NCBI GenBank assembly: GCA_031284025.1
Contig: JAITAR010000114.1
Location: 1-9,565, forward strand
Direction of reading: 5' to 3'
Length of the DNA stretch: 9,565 nucleotides
Source: Rickettsiales bacterium
GTDB lineage: Bacteria; Pseudomonadota; Alphaproteobacteria; Rickettsiales; UBA1997
The notes below the pieces were generated by a model. The model searched no databases and had not been told where the DNA came from. It saw only the letters and a program-made list of their open reading frames with translations. Made by a program: the position numbers and the translations under genes. How positions within the stretch are numbered: the stretch's first letter is position 1; each line of letters opens with the position of its first letter. Positions 9,301 through 9,565 of this stretch are shown one piece after another.

Positions 9301-9547
9301 CTATAGATTCTCTTATCAAAGCTAGCGATTTGGACTCATCTATGACTTCAAAATTATGTGAAATTCTGGCTTCTATAGGAAAACGACTCAGCAGCTGCTG
9401 GCAAAACGCGTGTATAGTGAAAATTTTTAGACTGTCTAGGTTATCTATTGTTTTTGCAAATAGATTTCCTTCATAAATTATATTGAAATATAAGAATTGA
9501 TCTTTATTTTTAAAATAATATTTTGATTGGATTATATTTGAAACCAC
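6365..9547 (-). CDS. addA: AddA-type double-strand break repair helicase-nuclease, lacking its N-terminal P-loop region
   Basis: A UvrD/Rep-family (SF1) helicase fused to a RecB-like nuclease; with AddB it resects double-strand ends for RecA-dependent repair. Seen, in residues from the GTG at 9547: TIHAFCQ (44-50), Walker B DEAQDT (322-327), GDEKQSI (359-365), LRQSFRS (399-405), motif V TIHASKG (703-709) and motif VI YVAITRA with Arg779. The C-terminal nuclease has His915, Asp993 in GKIDRL, and DYK (Asp1006, Lys1008), so its catalytic residues look intact. The TGA at 6365-6367 falls where family members end. Odd: family members carry a Walker A P-loop about 100 residues before TIHAFC. Here only 43 residues precede it, the first 25 or so match nothing I recognise, and an in-frame TAA lies at 9560-9562. 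The usual length is about 1150-1200 residues against 1060 here. The gene is frameshifted, truncated or mis-sequenced at its 5' end; the first half of the evidence (family) is strong, activity doubtful. addB, usually just upstream, would lie beyond the window. Confidence 0.88.
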   Translation of the reverse strand: MVSNIIQSKYYFKNKDQFLYFNIIYEGNLFAKTIDNLDSLKIFTIHAFCQQLLSRFPIEARISHNFEVIDESKSLALIRESIENLLNSSETSQDIHRSLRLLIFEKNEEDFYSFINYLISKRKNFELMEKFDYKNELKKILAIGETDENGIIDQFNSHSRSDLLTLCETLANHVDGGGQKVNDEERLRIVSEFIADGSENNRKTYLNIFLTRKFEKRNLGNKFLKRLNDLTGPLGSNIYVEEQERCYSFVQNIENVRNYNLTMAAIDVTLGIVRNYRKLKHGRGLLDFDDLIITTLELLNNSEQSMWINYKLDCEIEHILIDEAQDTSTLQWKIVESLSGDFFTGVGSSKNPRSLFVVGDEKQSIFKFQDANPGMFSEKYHFYRNLIEGCGKKLFKLNLRQSFRSVATILNFVDEVFRDQRNAKKISTLDGTIEHSSSRMGTGLVELWPLVSIEAREKKAWEINFDNNAEAKKQELLAKYIGEKIATLVQSDRVIIDRQGNYRKIGYGDIMVLVRSRNHIFLSYLLKSFNEHSIPNAGLDRLNLFDHIVVQDFISLFTFTLFQNDDLSLANIIKSPFLAMAEDDLYRICRYGMEHGICLFEALRDNFLEKYEILRQIIDESHRLGVYELCFYLLEDCGFREKILRRFSSDTNDILNKFLLFVQNYEDDNNSSLLSFVNFVANSKSDIKKNLESNDANQVRIMTIHASKGLQAPVVFIGDSNSTVDLAREKIFWIDSGRGYEQPLYKSDSSSNILDRIKKNSEEELYSEYLRLFYVAITRAENELYLCGVAGRSSTDNDDEAVHSTWYDISRKALEKLGAREEDFEFSHRDEVGNFDRKFTYGEASRNKEQSDTVAVENDEFELERISRALKNIRKYVPQELPRKIIFPSTFFNYHDRDVSSDGYGDPLLKGKMVHRLLEILPKVDRSHWDEISSSISGRMAKNLPLAIIDEAKKIAVGILDSKDFQKFFEENSKAEVPIIGEIDGFTVSGKIDRLGEFDGKIIVLDYKNTKNNYKNPEDLPIEYKKQLELYKKLMEKLKPEKIVECYILLTSFGNLLRIF

Positions 9548-9565
9548 ATTGAAGGAAGTTTAAAA
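9464..9565 (-). other. Degenerate or frame-shifted 5' end of addA
   Basis: Recognisable AddA similarity starts at about residue 29 (LFAKTIDN, near 9463). Upstream of that the DNA turns strikingly A+T-rich. All three - strand frames are stopped within 60 bases: TAA at 9560-9562 (the AddA frame), TAA at 9532-9534 and TAA at 9510-9512. The frame stopped at 9510-9512 would continue into the AddA frame by skipping one base at the run TTTTAAAAA (- strand, 9515-9507). That run is a natural place for a one-base indel, a sequencing error or slippage. Whether the Walker A part lies upstream in that frame cannot be seen here. Confidence 0.5.

Overview
The window looks like a piece of an AT-rich alphaproteobacterial chromosome, most likely from the order Rickettsiales. 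Two things point there. One is a very large VirB6-family channel protein of the type IV secretion system (T4SS), with the enlarged form typical of Rickettsiales. The other is a double-strand-break repair helicase-nuclease, AddA, whose motif wording is of the alphaproteobacterial kind. I cannot name the genus from the sequence alone.

Layout: bases 1-768 (+ strand) hold the 3' part of a single-chain glycyl-tRNA synthetase gene that is open to the left edge. After a 31-base gap, a 1794-codon virB6-like gene runs convergently on the - strand (800-6184). An AT-rich intergenic stretch of 180 bases (6185-6364) contains a perfect 7-base inverted repeat just upstream of the virB6 start. Then comes addA on the - strand (6365-9547). 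It has helicase motifs from the TIHAFC region onward and a C-terminal PD-(D/E)XK nuclease domain. It lacks the N-terminal Walker A (P-loop) part, and an in-frame TAA lies 12 bases upstream of its GTG start. Its 5' portion is therefore either in another frame beyond the window or lost.

How they fit: the three genes do not form a pathway. GlyRS serves translation, AddA (with AddB, not seen here) serves recombinational repair, and the VirB6-like protein is an envelope component of the T4SS. The virB6 gene stands here between housekeeping genes with no other T4SS gene in view. Points most worth a second look are the broken 5' end of addA, the giant cysteine-rich secreted domain and candidate lipobox on the isolated VirB6, and an archaeal/eukaryotic-type GlyRS in a group that usually uses the two-subunit enzyme. 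I see no tRNA, rRNA, CRISPR array, insertion sequence or clear intrinsic terminator.
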